From contig JAEXUW010000002.1 of the NCBI GenBank assembly GCA_023439835.1, forward strand, positions 1 through 54,019: 54,019 bases of DNA, in the 5' to 3' direction. Within the stretch, counting starts at the first letter, position 1. Each line of letters starts with the position of its first letter. The position numbers were made by a program, and so were the translations under genes. Of this stretch, positions 7,771-16,074 are shown one piece after another. This stretch comes from Bacillota bacterium. GTDB taxonomy: Bacteria; Bacillota; Clostridia; Oscillospirales; Ruminococcaceae. The notes below the pieces were generated by a model, which was given only the letters and a program-made list of their open reading frames with translations, was not told the DNA's origin and ran no database searches.

Positions 7771-8433
7771 TTACTTCACAAGCTCCCAAGCCTGCTTTTG
7801 ATTTTCAAGATATTCAATCTCAATTTTAAGCCTGTCATAAACATTATAAAGCTCAGCCGGATTTTTCTCGATAGCTTCCTTGTCCGCCGGCGAAACATAC
7901 TCCTCAAGTACAGAAAGAAACTCTAAAATGCGTCTGTCATTATAGTTTTCATATGTACTTCTAAGCTTTGCTATTTCAATTGACTCGTCAGAGCTACTGT
8001 CCAATAGGTCAATAATTCTCGAGATTTTATTGTTCTTTGCATTAAACTCGTCAATGATTTCAACGACCATTTTTCTGAATCTAAGCTGATTGTCAACCTG
8101 AATTTTTCTTGTGAAAGCCTCCTGCGCTTTTCCGATAAGCTCCTTTTTGCGATTGCCCTTAAAAATAATATAGAGCGTTGACATCGACATGCTGAAAATT
8201 ATCGAAAGAACAAGACCGCTTTCAATATTAAATGTGGACATTCCAAAAAGATTTTTAAATATATCAACAAAGAGGTTGCCGATTGCATAATGCGCGGCTG
8301 TTACGCCGATAGTGCCGATAAAACACACGCCGGCAATTTCGTCATAGCTTAGCTTTCCCTTAAATAGAAGGTTGACGATATAAATCGCCTCACAAGCCGA
8401 TATCAAAAGGATTATTACTAAAAGAGTAATCAT
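7771..8433 (-). CDS. Small membrane protein with cytoplasmic helical domain
   Basis: This 220-residue protein has three predicted membrane helices in its first ~92 residues (1-23, 33-52, 72-91). They are followed by a basic KGNRKKE segment and a charged, helical cytoplasmic domain of ~125 residues. No family is recognised. The gene overlaps the kinase gene by 4 nt (ATGA), so translation is coupled to the kinase. As the only protein of the operon with membrane helices, it is the natural candidate for the anchor that brings the kinase, FHA protein or coiled-coil protein to the membrane. That role is inferred from context alone. Confidence 0.8.
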   Translation of the reverse strand: MITLLVIILLISACEAIYIVNLLFKGKLSYDEIAGVCFIGTIGVTAAHYAIGNLFVDIFKNLFGMSTFNIESGLVLSIIFSMSMSTLYIIFKGNRKKELIGKAQEAFTRKIQVDNQLRFRKMVVEIIDEFNAKNNKISRIIDLLDSSSDESIEIAKLRSTYENYNDRRILEFLSVLEEYVSPADKEAIEKNPAELYNVYDRLKIEIEYLENQKQAWELVK

Positions 8434-10145
8434 CTTTCAGCCTCCCTCATCATGGAATTTTCAGTGATAAGAAAGTTCTTTATCTCGGCGGATTTCCCGA
8501 GAGTGATAAGCCACGCTTCAAACTGAGGCTCAAGACTGTTGTTATCATTTACTAGCTTATTTGAGAAATCAGAGAAGTCTTTGAAGCTTTTTTCAAGAAG
8601 CTTTCTCATATATCGGGTAAGCTCACTCACTGTACGAAAATCTCTTCCGTCAATATGAAAAAGCTTTTGCCCCGAGAGCATATAGCCCATCAGATAATAG
8701 CACACAAGCATTCTGCTGTATGCCGAGCGGTTTTTCTCATACATTCTTTCAAGCTCACGAAAGCTTTCAGCAAGCGCTTTGTTATCGGGCGCAATAATCA
8801 TACTGTACCACGACAAAAGCTCATTGAACAAAATGCTGTCATAATAATCATAGTCTGTCATCTGGTCGTTCCACAGGTCAGCTAAAAGGTCGCTCCCCAG
8901 TTTGGGGAGAGATTCGTAAACCCGCCCTCTCCAGCAAAAAGCTCGCTGTTGCGGGCAGATTCTGTAAATCAGCCTGAAGAAAACGCCGTCGTCCTTTGAA
9001 AAAGCACCGAAGCCCTCCTCCTCCGAATCTATGCAGTAGCCGGCAAGCTGTGGATTAAAGCTCTTAAAAAAGCCTGAAAGAAGCCCCCTGAAAAGTTGTT
9101 TCTTGCCCTCCTCCCAGTTCTTAGTGAGTGCTGTTACAAGCGAAATCACATCGGTATAGCGGTTGTTCAAAAAGGTGTAGGGGGGTATTTCAAAGTCGGA
9201 ATTAACGGCACCTCCACCCTCACCTGGAATGGAAAGCTTAACGCCTTTACACCACTGAGAAACCTCGTCATAAATCCAGCGTCGGTTCGGGTTGCCTTTG
9301 TTCTTGCGGTTTGTGATATCATAATAGGTAACGGCAGTGACGAAATCCTCAAGCTCTTTTGGGAAGTCTGAGGGAAAGGGTATTCGCTGAACAGAAACAT
9401 ACTGCTCAATTTTTTCGGCGTTCATATTTTTATAGGGCGTATATCCGCAAAAAAGCTCATATACGGTTATTCCGAGTGAGTAATAATCAGACTCCTCCAA
9501 ATAAAGGCTTCTGAAGGTTTCGGGGGCGGAATATTCGGGTGTCATGCCTGTTTTTGTGACGATAACGGTGCTTGCGTCATTTTTTACCGAGGATATGCCG
9601 AAGTCGATGATAGCGACATCTTTTCCGTTATCAGAAAGCATGATGTTCGACGGCTTTAAGTCCTTGTGAATGATACCCTTTTCGTGGAGAATGTGAAGCC
9701 CTTCATTTAGGCTGGGAATAATATTCTCAAAAAGCTCCTCAAAGGTAAATCTGCGCCCCTGAAGACTTCCGTTTTTATAAAAGGGGAGGATTTCAAAAAC
9801 TCGCCCGTCAAGCACGCCTGTTTCAAAAATTCTTGCGACATATGGGCTGTCTATACCTTTGATAAGCTCAACAACCTCGTCCTTGACCGAAACGGCACGA
9901 CGATAAAGCTTTGCGACAAAGCTTTTTTCGTCACAAGTGCAGATATATAAATCCGCCTCGCCCGTTACAACCTCCATTTTAGAAACAACCTTGTATTTTG
10001 AAGCTATCAGCGTACCTGCAGATAGCGAATTTCCGCCCGAAGCGGTTTGGCTGTTCAAAACAGTTGCGTTGAAATCATACATTTTCGGGTTTATAACAGT
10101 TGAGCCGTCAGATACTGTGGAATTAAGCATGGTTATCTCGTCCAT
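8430..10145 (-). CDS. Hanks-type serine/threonine protein kinase
   Basis: This protein of about 571 residues carries a kinase domain at ~45-280. It has the ATP-binding lysine in FVAKLYR (Lys79), a catalytic loop HKDLKPSN (Asp162), DFG (181-183), APE and the following SDYYSLG segment. The usual HRD arginine is Lys. The glycine-rich loop (VVTGEADLY) is degenerate. The C-terminal ~290 residues are unassigned and have no membrane helix, PASTA repeats or LPXTG, so the kinase is cytosolic. The first 40 residues repeat a Thr-Val motif (NSTVS, GSTVI, NATVL) suited to autophosphorylation and FHA docking. I place the start at the ATG at 10145 because CGGAGG lies five bases upstream and the promoter's expected start site lies next to the alternative ATG at 10169. 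Confidence 0.92.
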   Translation of the reverse strand: MDEITMLNSTVSDGSTVINPKMYDFNATVLNSQTASGGNSLSAGTLIASKYKVVSKMEVVTGEADLYICTCDEKSFVAKLYRRAVSVKDEVVELIKGIDSPYVARIFETGVLDGRVFEILPFYKNGSLQGRRFTFEELFENIIPSLNEGLHILHEKGIIHKDLKPSNIMLSDNGKDVAIIDFGISSVKNDASTVIVTKTGMTPEYSAPETFRSLYLEESDYYSLGITVYELFCGYTPYKNMNAEKIEQYVSVQRIPFPSDFPKELEDFVTAVTYYDITNRKNKGNPNRRWIYDEVSQWCKGVKLSIPGEGGGAVNSDFEIPPYTFLNNRYTDVISLVTALTKNWEEGKKQLFRGLLSGFFKSFNPQLAGYCIDSEEEGFGAFSKDDGVFFRLIYRICPQQRAFCWRGRVYESLPKLGSDLLADLWNDQMTDYDYYDSILFNELLSWYSMIIAPDNKALAESFRELERMYEKNRSAYSRMLVCYYLMGYMLSGQKLFHIDGRDFRTVSELTRYMRKLLEKSFKDFSDFSNKLVNDNNSLEPQFEAWLITLGKSAEIKNFLITENSMMREAER

Positions 10146-10174
10146 ATAGCCTCCGGTAATATTAGTCATCTTTT

Positions 10175-10203
10175 ATTATAAAATGCATTGGGGAATATGT
10201 CAA
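10175..10203 (-). promoter_or_regulatory. Consensus sigma-A promoter of the kinase operon
   Basis: On the minus strand, TTGACA (10198-10203) and TATAAT (10175-10180) are separated by exactly 17 bp. Both hexamers are perfect. Transcription should begin near 10168, about 23 nt before the chosen kinase start, so there is no room for a long leader. Confidence 0.9.
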
Positions 10204-10260
10204 TAAATTTAATGGGGAGCGGGTTCTTCTCTGTTTTTGAAGTTGATGCTTTTTTAATTT

Positions 10261-10407
10261 TTCTAGCTTGTGAAAGAAAAGTACGGTTGCTTATTCTTTC
10301 TTTACTTTTCTAGCTTGTGGAAGAAAAGTGCGGTCGCTTTGCTTTCTTTTTCTTTTCTTGCTTGTGCAAGAAAAGTAACAAAAGAAGCACCCTCTCGCCG
10401 AGGGCTC
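10261..10407 (+). repeat. Tandem ~46-bp repeat block (family A, copy 2)
   Basis: Three units of the element at 2121-2348 occur here, starting at 10267, 10315 and 10362, with the same closing TTGTGCAAGAAAAGTAACAA and the CACCCTCTCGCCGAGGGCT hairpin. The block lies just upstream of the kinase-operon promoter. Together with copy 1 it brackets that operon in the same orientation. It has no coding capacity. Confidence 0.8.
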
Positions 10408-10458
10408 TTGACAAGTTACACCGCTCACTAGCGCTTAGTTCACAAAAGTATTTGTGAA

Positions 10459-10984
10459 CACGCAGTCGTTCGCTGGGCTTGGATTTGACTTATATTTATG
10501 TTTCTTGTTGTCGCTTTTGTTAGCGGAACTATTGCATTTGATTGACGGCTGCGCCGGTTTTATAACGGTGATAAAGGCGACGCTTTCGCTTGGGTACTAT
10601 TCCAACGGCTCGCCTATTTATAGGCTTGTGCCTTGAAGTGAAAGGCGACGTTTGTTAGCTTTCTCACTGTCGCCAAAGCTGATACTAACTTCTAATAACT
10701 ATTTTCTGGCTACTAAAAGAGCACGCAGTCGTTCGCTGGGCTTGGATTTGACTTATATTTATGTTTCTTGTTGTCGCTTTTGTTAGCGGAACTATTGCAT
10801 TTGAGTGACGGCTGCGCCGGTTTTATAACGGTGATAAAGGCGCCGCTTTCGCTTGGGTACTATTCCAACGCTCGCCTTTTGGTGGCTGTGTTCCTTGAAG
10901 TGAAAGGCGACGTTTGTTAGCTTTTCTCACTGTCGCAAAAGATAAAACTAATTACTAATAACTATTTTCTGGCTACTAAACGGT
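10459..10984 (+). repeat. 263-bp tandem duplication containing two family B repeats
   Basis: Two adjacent near-identical copies start with CACGCAGTCGTTCGCTGGGC at 10459 and at 10722, a period of 263 bp. Each holds a family B element (10543-10717 and 10806-10980) ending in ACTATTTTCTGGCTACTAA. The few differences include a one-base deletion and a short divergent patch near 10870. This fills most of the gap between the kinase operon and the zinc-ribbon gene. The ~60-codon frame across the first copy has no ribosome binding site and is not called. Confidence 0.8.
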
Positions 10985-11013
10985 TAGCCTTGAAACTTAA
11001 ATTGATACAGCGT

Positions 11014-11045
11014 TAAAAAATCCCGCTGATAAAACAACAGCGGGA
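11014..11045 (-). terminator. Intrinsic terminator of the zinc-ribbon gene
   Basis: An 8-bp GC-rich stem (TCCCGCTG at 11021-11028 with CAGCGGGA at 11038-11045) is followed on the minus strand by a run of T. It lies about 20 nt after the stop at 11064. Confidence 0.88.
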
Positions 11046-11063
11046 TGATTATTTTAATTGATA

Positions 11064-11930
11064 TTATTGAAAGAAGTCGCCCAGATACCACTCGCCGTCA
11101 ATTTTCACGACGACGTAATCAGTATTCTCATATCCTGTTTTTCCGTCATATTTTGTGACTATGTCAATGTTAAGGTCATATGCTTCTTCAATTGTAATTG
11201 ATAGGTCATAGTAATTTTTTACATTGTTCTCCATCTTGCTTATTCCAGAGCTGTCTAGCTTTTCTTTGCTTTTTAGCTTTATTGAAAAGCTAATCTTGCT
11301 TTTGCTTACACCATAAGGGGAAAACACACCGTCAAACATATCCAAGTAATCCTGTGAGGAATAGCCGTATTCCGCAAGCTCCTCTTCAATTACTTTTTTT
11401 ATAGCGGGAGGATAGGCGCTCATCAGCTTATCATAATCATTTTCAACCACACCGTCTAAAACATTCTGAAGCGGGGCAACCATTTCTTTACTTTCCTTGC
11501 TCATTCCTAAGCCGTTTGAATTAAAAAGTAAAATCACCCCGATTAAGATGGCGATTGCCGTCAGAACGAAGAAAATAACCATTGGCTTTTTGTCTTCAAG
11601 AAGTGCCGGATTTGAAAAATTACCCGCTTGATAGCCGGTGGGGTTATAGCTATCCTGTGGAGTGTTAGCGCTAGCCTGCTGACTATAACTGCTCGAGTAA
11701 TCGGACTGGCGATTATACGTATTCTGTGTATAGGAAGAAGCAGTATAAGACTGCGAAGTTTCCGTACTTGACGTGGCGGGTTTTATTTCCTCATACGGCT
11801 TTGCATCCTCCATACCAAAGAATTCTGTTGATGATGAAGTTGAGCTTTCCTCAACAGGTGCGCCACAGCTATAACAGACCTTAGCCACCGGATTGAGTAT
11901 CGCACCGCATTTTGTGCACATTTTTGACAT
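11064..11930 (-). CDS. Zinc-ribbon membrane protein with extracytoplasmic domain
   Basis: This 288-residue protein starts with a zinc ribbon (Cys5, Cys8, Cys19, Cys22; CTKCG and CYSCG). A low-complexity Ser/Thr/Tyr/Gln linker covers ~25-110. One membrane helix lies at ~116-136 (VIFFVLTAIAILIGVILLF). A ~150-residue C-terminal domain follows, expected outside the membrane, with a small alpha+beta pattern resembling DUF4878/NTF2-like lipoprotein domains. Zinc-ribbon/TM/globular proteins of this layout are common in Clostridia and mostly uncharacterised. The ATG has a GGGAGG site and a perfect promoter upstream, and the gene has its own terminator, so it is monocistronic. Confidence 0.82.
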   Translation of the reverse strand: MSKMCTKCGAILNPVAKVCYSCGAPVEESSTSSSTEFFGMEDAKPYEEIKPATSSTETSQSYTASSYTQNTYNRQSDYSSSYSQQASANTPQDSYNPTGYQAGNFSNPALLEDKKPMVIFFVLTAIAILIGVILLFNSNGLGMSKESKEMVAPLQNVLDGVVENDYDKLMSAYPPAIKKVIEEELAEYGYSSQDYLDMFDGVFSPYGVSKSKISFSIKLKSKEKLDSSGISKMENNVKNYYDLSITIEEAYDLNIDIVTKYDGKTGYENTDYVVVKIDGEWYLGDFFQ

Positions 11931-11969
11931 TTTACAGCCTCCCGAAATATTTAAATAATGTTAATAAAT

Positions 11970-11998
11970 ATTATATATGATGTTTCGGTAAATGTCAA
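11970..11998 (-). promoter_or_regulatory. Consensus sigma-A promoter of the zinc-ribbon gene
   Basis: On the minus strand, TTGACA (11993-11998) and TATAAT (11970-11975) are separated by 17 bp. The predicted leader is about 35 nt long and ends in the GGGAGG ribosome binding site. Confidence 0.88.
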
Positions 11999-12078
11999 CG
12001 AGTATTTTGGTTAGCAATAGCTTAGTAATACTATTTTCATATTAATGGGTTATAATATACTCAAAAGGGGGAGATTTG

Positions 12079-14319
12079 ATGAAAAAGAAAACTGAGCTTA
12101 AAATCACCGGCATGACCTGTGCGGGGTGTTCTAGCTCAATCGAAAGAAAGCTTGGCTCATTAAACGGAATTGAAAGTGCCTTTGTTAATCTTCCGCTGGC
12201 GACGGCGTCGGTTGAATTTGACGACAGCGTTATTGACGAAAAGAAAATAATCAAGGCTGTATCCTCACTCGGCTTTGGCGCAAAGCCAGCCTCTGAAAGC
12301 GATTTCGATGAGGATGAAAAGCAGCGTGAGCGTGATTATTTCACACTGAAGCTGAAGCTTATTATTGCGGTGATTTTCACTTCTCCGCTTTTTTATATCG
12401 CTATGTTCCCGATGCTGTGGAAAGACACCCCTCTCCCTGAATTTCTGAATATGGAGGTTCATGCTTTAAACTATGCGCTGACACAGCTTGTTCTGGCTGT
12501 TCCTGTAATTATCGTGGGGCATAGATTTTTCACCAGAGGCTTTTTTAACCTGTTCAAGGGGCACCCTAACATGGATTCGCTTATTGCTGTGGGAACCTCT
12601 GCCGCTTTTATTTACAGCGTAATAAACACGATTTCAATAATTCACGACTCACACCATTCCGCCCATAATCTTTATTATGAAAGCACTGCTGTTATCATCA
12701 CGCTTGTTCTTCTCGGAAAAACGCTTGAGGCAAGCTCCAAAAACAAAACGGGGAGTGCAATCAAGGCACTTATTAAGCTTGCCCCCAAAACAGCGGTGAT
12801 TGTTAAGGATGGGGAGGAAATAGAGGTCTTGATTGACGAGGTCAAGCCTGAGGATACGGTTGTTGTCAGACCGGGGGAGAAAATTCCCGTTGACGGTGTT
12901 GTTATTGAGGGAAGCACAAGCGTTGATGAGAGTATGCTGACAGGCGAAAGTATGCCTGTCGATAAGAGAACCGGCGATACTGTCACAGGCGGAAGCATCA
13001 ACAAAAACGGCTATATCCGCTTTCGTGCAACAAAGGTCGGAAAGGACACGACACTTTCTCAGATTATTAAGCTTGTTGAGGAAACGCAGGGAACGAAAGC
13101 CCCTGTTGCTAAGCTCGCCGACGTTGTTTCGGGGCGATTTGTTCCTGTGGTAATTGCAATTGCTGTGCTTTCAGGCTTGGGATGGCTTGTCGCCGGTGCT
13201 GGGCTTGCATTCTCAATGAAGATATTTATAAGCGTGCTGGTTATCGCCTGCCCCTGTGCGCTGGGGCTTGCCACGCCTATTGGGATTATGGTCGGAACCG
13301 GCAAGGGCGCACAGAACGGCGTGCTTTTCAAAAGCGGCGAGGCTTTGGAGATTCTTCACACTGTTAAGACGGTTGTTTTTGATAAAACAGGAACAATCAC
13401 CGAGGGAAAGCCTGTGGTCACTGATGTTATACCCTTTGGCGGGCATGAGGCTGATGAGCTTCTGGCGTATGCCGCATCGGCTGAAAGCGGAAGCGAGCAC
13501 CCGCTGGGGCAGGCTGTTATTGCTCATGCTAAAAGTGAAAAAATCCCCGTACTAAAAATGAGCGGCTTTGAGGCGATTTCAGGCAGAGGGCTTTGTGCTG
13601 ATGTTCTAGGCAAAAAGGTTCTTTTCGGAAACCTAAAGCTAATGAATGACGGCTCTGTCGATGTGTTTGATTATTCAAAGCAGGGGGAGGCGCTTTCCTC
13701 ACAGGGGAAAACACCGATGTATCTTTCGGTCGGCGGCGAATTTTTCGGTATTATTGCCGTCGCTGATGTCATAAAAGAAACAAGCCGTGAGGCTGTTTCA
13801 AAACTTCACGACTTAGGGATTAAAACTGTTATGATTACCGGCGACAATAAAAAAACTGCCGAATATATTGCAAAACAAGCGGGAATAGACGCTGTGATTT
13901 CAGAGGTTATGCCGGCGGACAAGGCTGACGAAATTTTAAAGCTCAAGACGGGGAAAAATCGTGTCGCAATGGTCGGCGACGGTATCAATGACGCACCCGC
14001 CCTTGTCACCGCAGATGTGGGAATTGCGGTGGGCAACGGAACAGACGTGGCAATTGAAAGCGCCGATGTTGTTTTGATGAGAAGCGACCTCAAGGGCGTG
14101 AGCTTTGGTATTTCACTCAGCCGTGCGACCTTGAAGAATATCAAGCAAAATCTCTTCTGGGCGATGGGCTATAATGTTCTGGGAATACCTGTTGCGGCGG
14201 GGCTTCTTCACATTTTCGGCGGCCCTGTTTTAAACCCGATGATTGCCGCCGCGGCGATGAGCCTTTCGTCAGTTTCAGTGGTGACAAACTCACTTCGCCT
14301 AAACTCGTTCAAGGGATAG
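12079..14319 (+). CDS. copA: Copper-exporting P-type ATPase CopA
   Basis: This 746-residue membrane ATPase exports Cu(I) from the cytoplasm. One N-terminal heavy-metal-associated domain carries GMTCAGC (Cys14, Cys17). The transport site CPC (391-393, in IACPCALGLATP), the phosphorylated Asp435 (DKTGT), the HP motif (SEHPLG), TGDN and GDGINDAPAL are all present. The last helices contain YN and MxxSS, the signature of the Cu+ (P1B-1) class rather than the Zn/Cd class. Length is normal for a single-HMA CopA. The start is the ATG at 12079 behind GGGGGAG; a TTG one codon upstream is less likely. No CopZ chaperone, CsoR or CopY lies beside it. A TATAAT at 12051-12056 is a plausible -10, but its -35 is poor. 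Confidence 0.95.
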   Translation: MKKKTELKITGMTCAGCSSSIERKLGSLNGIESAFVNLPLATASVEFDDSVIDEKKIIKAVSSLGFGAKPASESDFDEDEKQRERDYFTLKLKLIIAVIFTSPLFYIAMFPMLWKDTPLPEFLNMEVHALNYALTQLVLAVPVIIVGHRFFTRGFFNLFKGHPNMDSLIAVGTSAAFIYSVINTISIIHDSHHSAHNLYYESTAVIITLVLLGKTLEASSKNKTGSAIKALIKLAPKTAVIVKDGEEIEVLIDEVKPEDTVVVRPGEKIPVDGVVIEGSTSVDESMLTGESMPVDKRTGDTVTGGSINKNGYIRFRATKVGKDTTLSQIIKLVEETQGTKAPVAKLADVVSGRFVPVVIAIAVLSGLGWLVAGAGLAFSMKIFISVLVIACPCALGLATPIGIMVGTGKGAQNGVLFKSGEALEILHTVKTVVFDKTGTITEGKPVVTDVIPFGGHEADELLAYAASAESGSEHPLGQAVIAHAKSEKIPVLKMSGFEAISGRGLCADVLGKKVLFGNLKLMNDGSVDVFDYSKQGEALSSQGKTPMYLSVGGEFFGIIAVADVIKETSREAVSKLHDLGIKTVMITGDNKKTAEYIAKQAGIDAVISEVMPADKADEILKLKTGKNRVAMVGDGINDAPALVTADVGIAVGNGTDVAIESADVVLMRSDLKGVSFGISLSRATLKNIKQNLFWAMGYNVLGIPVAAGLLHIFGGPVLNPMIAAAAMSLSSVSVVTNSLRLNSFKG

Positions 14320-14331
14320 CCGCTTTAGGCT

Positions 14332-15006
14332 TTATTTTCTAAAATAAGCCTCCGTCCTGAAAATCGGAAAGCCCGCATCGGTGAATTTCTTTTCATATTC
14401 GGTTACAATGTTCCCCACGAAATCGCTTTTGTGCAAATCGAAGGTGATGTTTTTGAGAGTAAAGCCAAAGTCGGAAAGGCTGTTGAGCGAAAATTCAAAA
14501 AGCCCAGAATTGTCGGTTTTTATATGTATTTCGCCGTCTTTTTCAAGAAAGCTTTTGTAAATTTCAAGAAAGCTTTTATGCGTCAGGCGGTGCTTCGCAT
14601 AACTCTTTTTCGGATAGGGGCAGGAAAAATTCAAATACAGCCTTGACACTGAGCCGTCGGGGAAGTACCCCTTTAAATGCTCGGCGGGGCAATTTATAAG
14701 CCTTATATTCTCAACGCCAGACGACACGACCTTTTCAGCCGCATCCACAATGACGTTTTTGAGCTTTTCAACCGCAATATAATTTACGCTTGGGTTTCTT
14801 TTTGCTGATTCAACCACAAACTCACCTTTGCCGCAGCCTATCTCAACATGAACGGGGTTGCTGTTTTTGAAAACCTCCTCACAGGAAAAGCAAGCTCTGT
14901 TCTTATTAAAAAGCGTTGGATTGTAATACTCAATCTCGTAATCTATCATTACATCTAAACAGGCGTCAAGCCTTTCGTCAAGGTGCTTTTTTCTTCTCAT
15001 TCTCAT
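14332..15006 (-). CDS. trmB: tRNA (guanine-N7-)-methyltransferase TrmB
   Basis: This ~224-residue Rossmann methyltransferase forms m7G46 in the variable loop of tRNA using SAM. The SAM-binding motif VHVEIGCGKGEFV, the acidic loop ending in AVEK, the NFSCPYPKKSYAKHR segment (family PWxKxxHxxxR region) and a C-terminal TEYEKKF are all visible. The motif usually written DPWPK reads SCPYPK here, a modest variation. The start is taken at MRMRRKKHLDE, the usual opening of Firmicutes TrmB. It has a GAGATG site at good spacing, and the mapped promoter would start transcription around 15037, leaving no leader for the GTG at 15036. It is convergent with copA, with a 12-nt gap. Confidence 0.93.
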   Translation of the reverse strand: MRMRRKKHLDERLDACLDVMIDYEIEYYNPTLFNKNRACFSCEEVFKNSNPVHVEIGCGKGEFVVESAKRNPSVNYIAVEKLKNVIVDAAEKVVSSGVENIRLINCPAEHLKGYFPDGSVSRLYLNFSCPYPKKSYAKHRLTHKSFLEIYKSFLEKDGEIHIKTDNSGLFEFSLNSLSDFGFTLKNITFDLHKSDFVGNIVTEYEKKFTDAGFPIFRTEAYFRK

Positions 15007-15043
15007 TTTTATCATCTCTTTTTTAAAAAATCTCACGAAAAAA

Positions 15044-15072
15044 ATTATAGCATATCACTAAGCTTATTTCAA
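15044..15072 (-). promoter_or_regulatory. Promoter of trmB
   Basis: On the minus strand, TTGAAA (15067-15072) and TATAAT (15044-15049) are separated by 17 bp. The predicted start site near 15037 fixes the trmB start at 15006. Confidence 0.8.
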
Positions 15073-15258
15073 GCTGAATAAATAAAAGGTTCGGGCAATT
15101 TTTGTGTCATAATTAATCGTGGGAATTTGTTCAAGTGTACAAATTTTGTAAAATCAGCAAAAAGTTTTAAAAATTCATATACTTTTTCACAGTTATTGCG
15201 TATAATTAAATCATCAAACCAACAGTTGCTCACTGAAATAAATAAGGAGGCGGGATAT

Positions 15259-15873
15259 ATGAATAAAATTATTACTATCGGCCGGCAATATGGAAGCGGA
15301 GGCCGTGAAATCGGAGAAAAACTCTCACAAAAGCTTGGAATCCCCTTTTATGACAAAGAGATTCTCACTGCCGCTTCCAGAGAAAGCGGAATCAGCGAAG
15401 AGCTTTTTTATCAAAATGACGAGAATAATCAAGGAAGTCTTTTGTATTCGCTTTTGATGGGGAATTATTCTATGGGCGAGGGCGGAAAGGTTTACCCCGA
15501 CCTTCCTTTAAACCATAAAATATTTCTCGCTCAGTTTGACGCTATAAAGGACATTGCGCAAAAGGGTCCTTGTGTTATCGTCGGGCGCTGTGCGGATTAT
15601 GTTTTAGCGGACAGAAAAGACCTTGTCAGCGTTTTTATATGCGCCGATATGGGCTTTAAAATTGGCAGGCTAAAGGAGTATAATCCTGATATTTCAGAAA
15701 AAAAGCTTGAGGAGCGTATAAGGAAATCCGATAAAAAGCGCTCGTCATACTATACTTATTTCACCGATAAGAAGTGGGGCTTCGCCGCAAATTATGACCT
15801 TTGCATTAAAAGCAGCTTTACCGGAACTGACGCCGCCGCTGATATTATAGCGGATTATCTTCAAAGAACATAA
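15259..15873 (+). CDS. Cytidylate kinase-like family protein
   Basis: This 204-residue protein belongs to the Cytidylate_kin2 family. It begins MNKIITIGRQYGSGGREIGE, a P-loop variant (GRQYGSGG) typical of the group, followed by LGIPFYDKEIL and CVIVGRCADYVL. It ends with the paired-helix region around ERIRKSDKKRSSYYTYFTDKKWG, which corresponds to the LID/Arg-rich region of nucleoside monophosphate kinases. The family is widespread in Clostridia, and its true substrate is mostly untested, so the name should not be read as proven CMP kinase activity. The ATG at 15259 has a strong AAGGAGG site. The frame remains open upstream without another site. It is a monocistronic gene with its own terminator. 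Confidence 0.88.
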   Translation: MNKIITIGRQYGSGGREIGEKLSQKLGIPFYDKEILTAASRESGISEELFYQNDENNQGSLLYSLLMGNYSMGEGGKVYPDLPLNHKIFLAQFDAIKDIAQKGPCVIVGRCADYVLADRKDLVSVFICADMGFKIGRLKEYNPDISEKKLEERIRKSDKKRSSYYTYFTDKKWGFAANYDLCIKSSFTGTDAAADIIADYLQRT

Positions 15874-15880
15874 CTATTAA

Positions 15881-15899
15881 AGGCGGGGTTTCCCCGCCT
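15881..15899 (+). terminator. Terminator-like hairpin after the cytidylate-kinase-like gene
   Basis: AGGCGGGG (15881-15888) pairs perfectly with CCCCGCCT (15892-15899) around a TTT loop, directly after the stop codon. Only a short T tract follows, so termination may be partial. Confidence 0.75.
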
Positions 15900-15900
15900 T

Positions 15901-16005
15901 GTAGCCAGAAAATAGCTGTTGGAAGTTAGTATCAGTTTTTGTGACAGTGAGAAAAGCTTAAAAATGTCGGCTTTCAACTTCAAGGCGCAAAGCATAAAAG
16001 GGTCA
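15901..16005 (-). repeat. Intergenic repeat family B, partial inverted copy
   Basis: The plus strand reads GTAGCCAGAAAATAGCTGTT, then a CAGTGAGAAA block and TTTCAACTTCAAGGC. This is the reverse complement of the 3' two-thirds of the family B elements at 2464, 10543 and 10806. It is more diverged than those copies. The rest of this gap (16006-16074) holds nothing I recognise. Confidence 0.7.
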
Positions 16006-16074
16006 CGCACCATTCAAGGTGAATTGATTTTGAAAGTTGTGTGCCTTGAAGCTCGTGGTTGTGCTGGGTTTAAA

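Noticed and set aside
2729..10145. Calling the kinase operon a type VI or type VII secretion locus
   Set aside because: No sheath, tube, baseplate, VgrG or EssC gene is present in the window; the WXG100 gene at the edge is separated from it by pseudogenes.
10454..10636. 60-codon frame upstream of the zinc-ribbon gene
   Set aside because: It lies inside the duplicated family B repeat, is broken in the sister copy and has no ribosome binding site.
13182..13555. Alternative frames inside copA
   Set aside because: The copA frame is intact with every P-type motif, and the others have no family resemblance.
15007..15036. Ten-codon N-terminal extension of TrmB from the GTG at 15036
   Set aside because: The predicted transcription start falls at about 15037, and the family begins at MRMRRKK.
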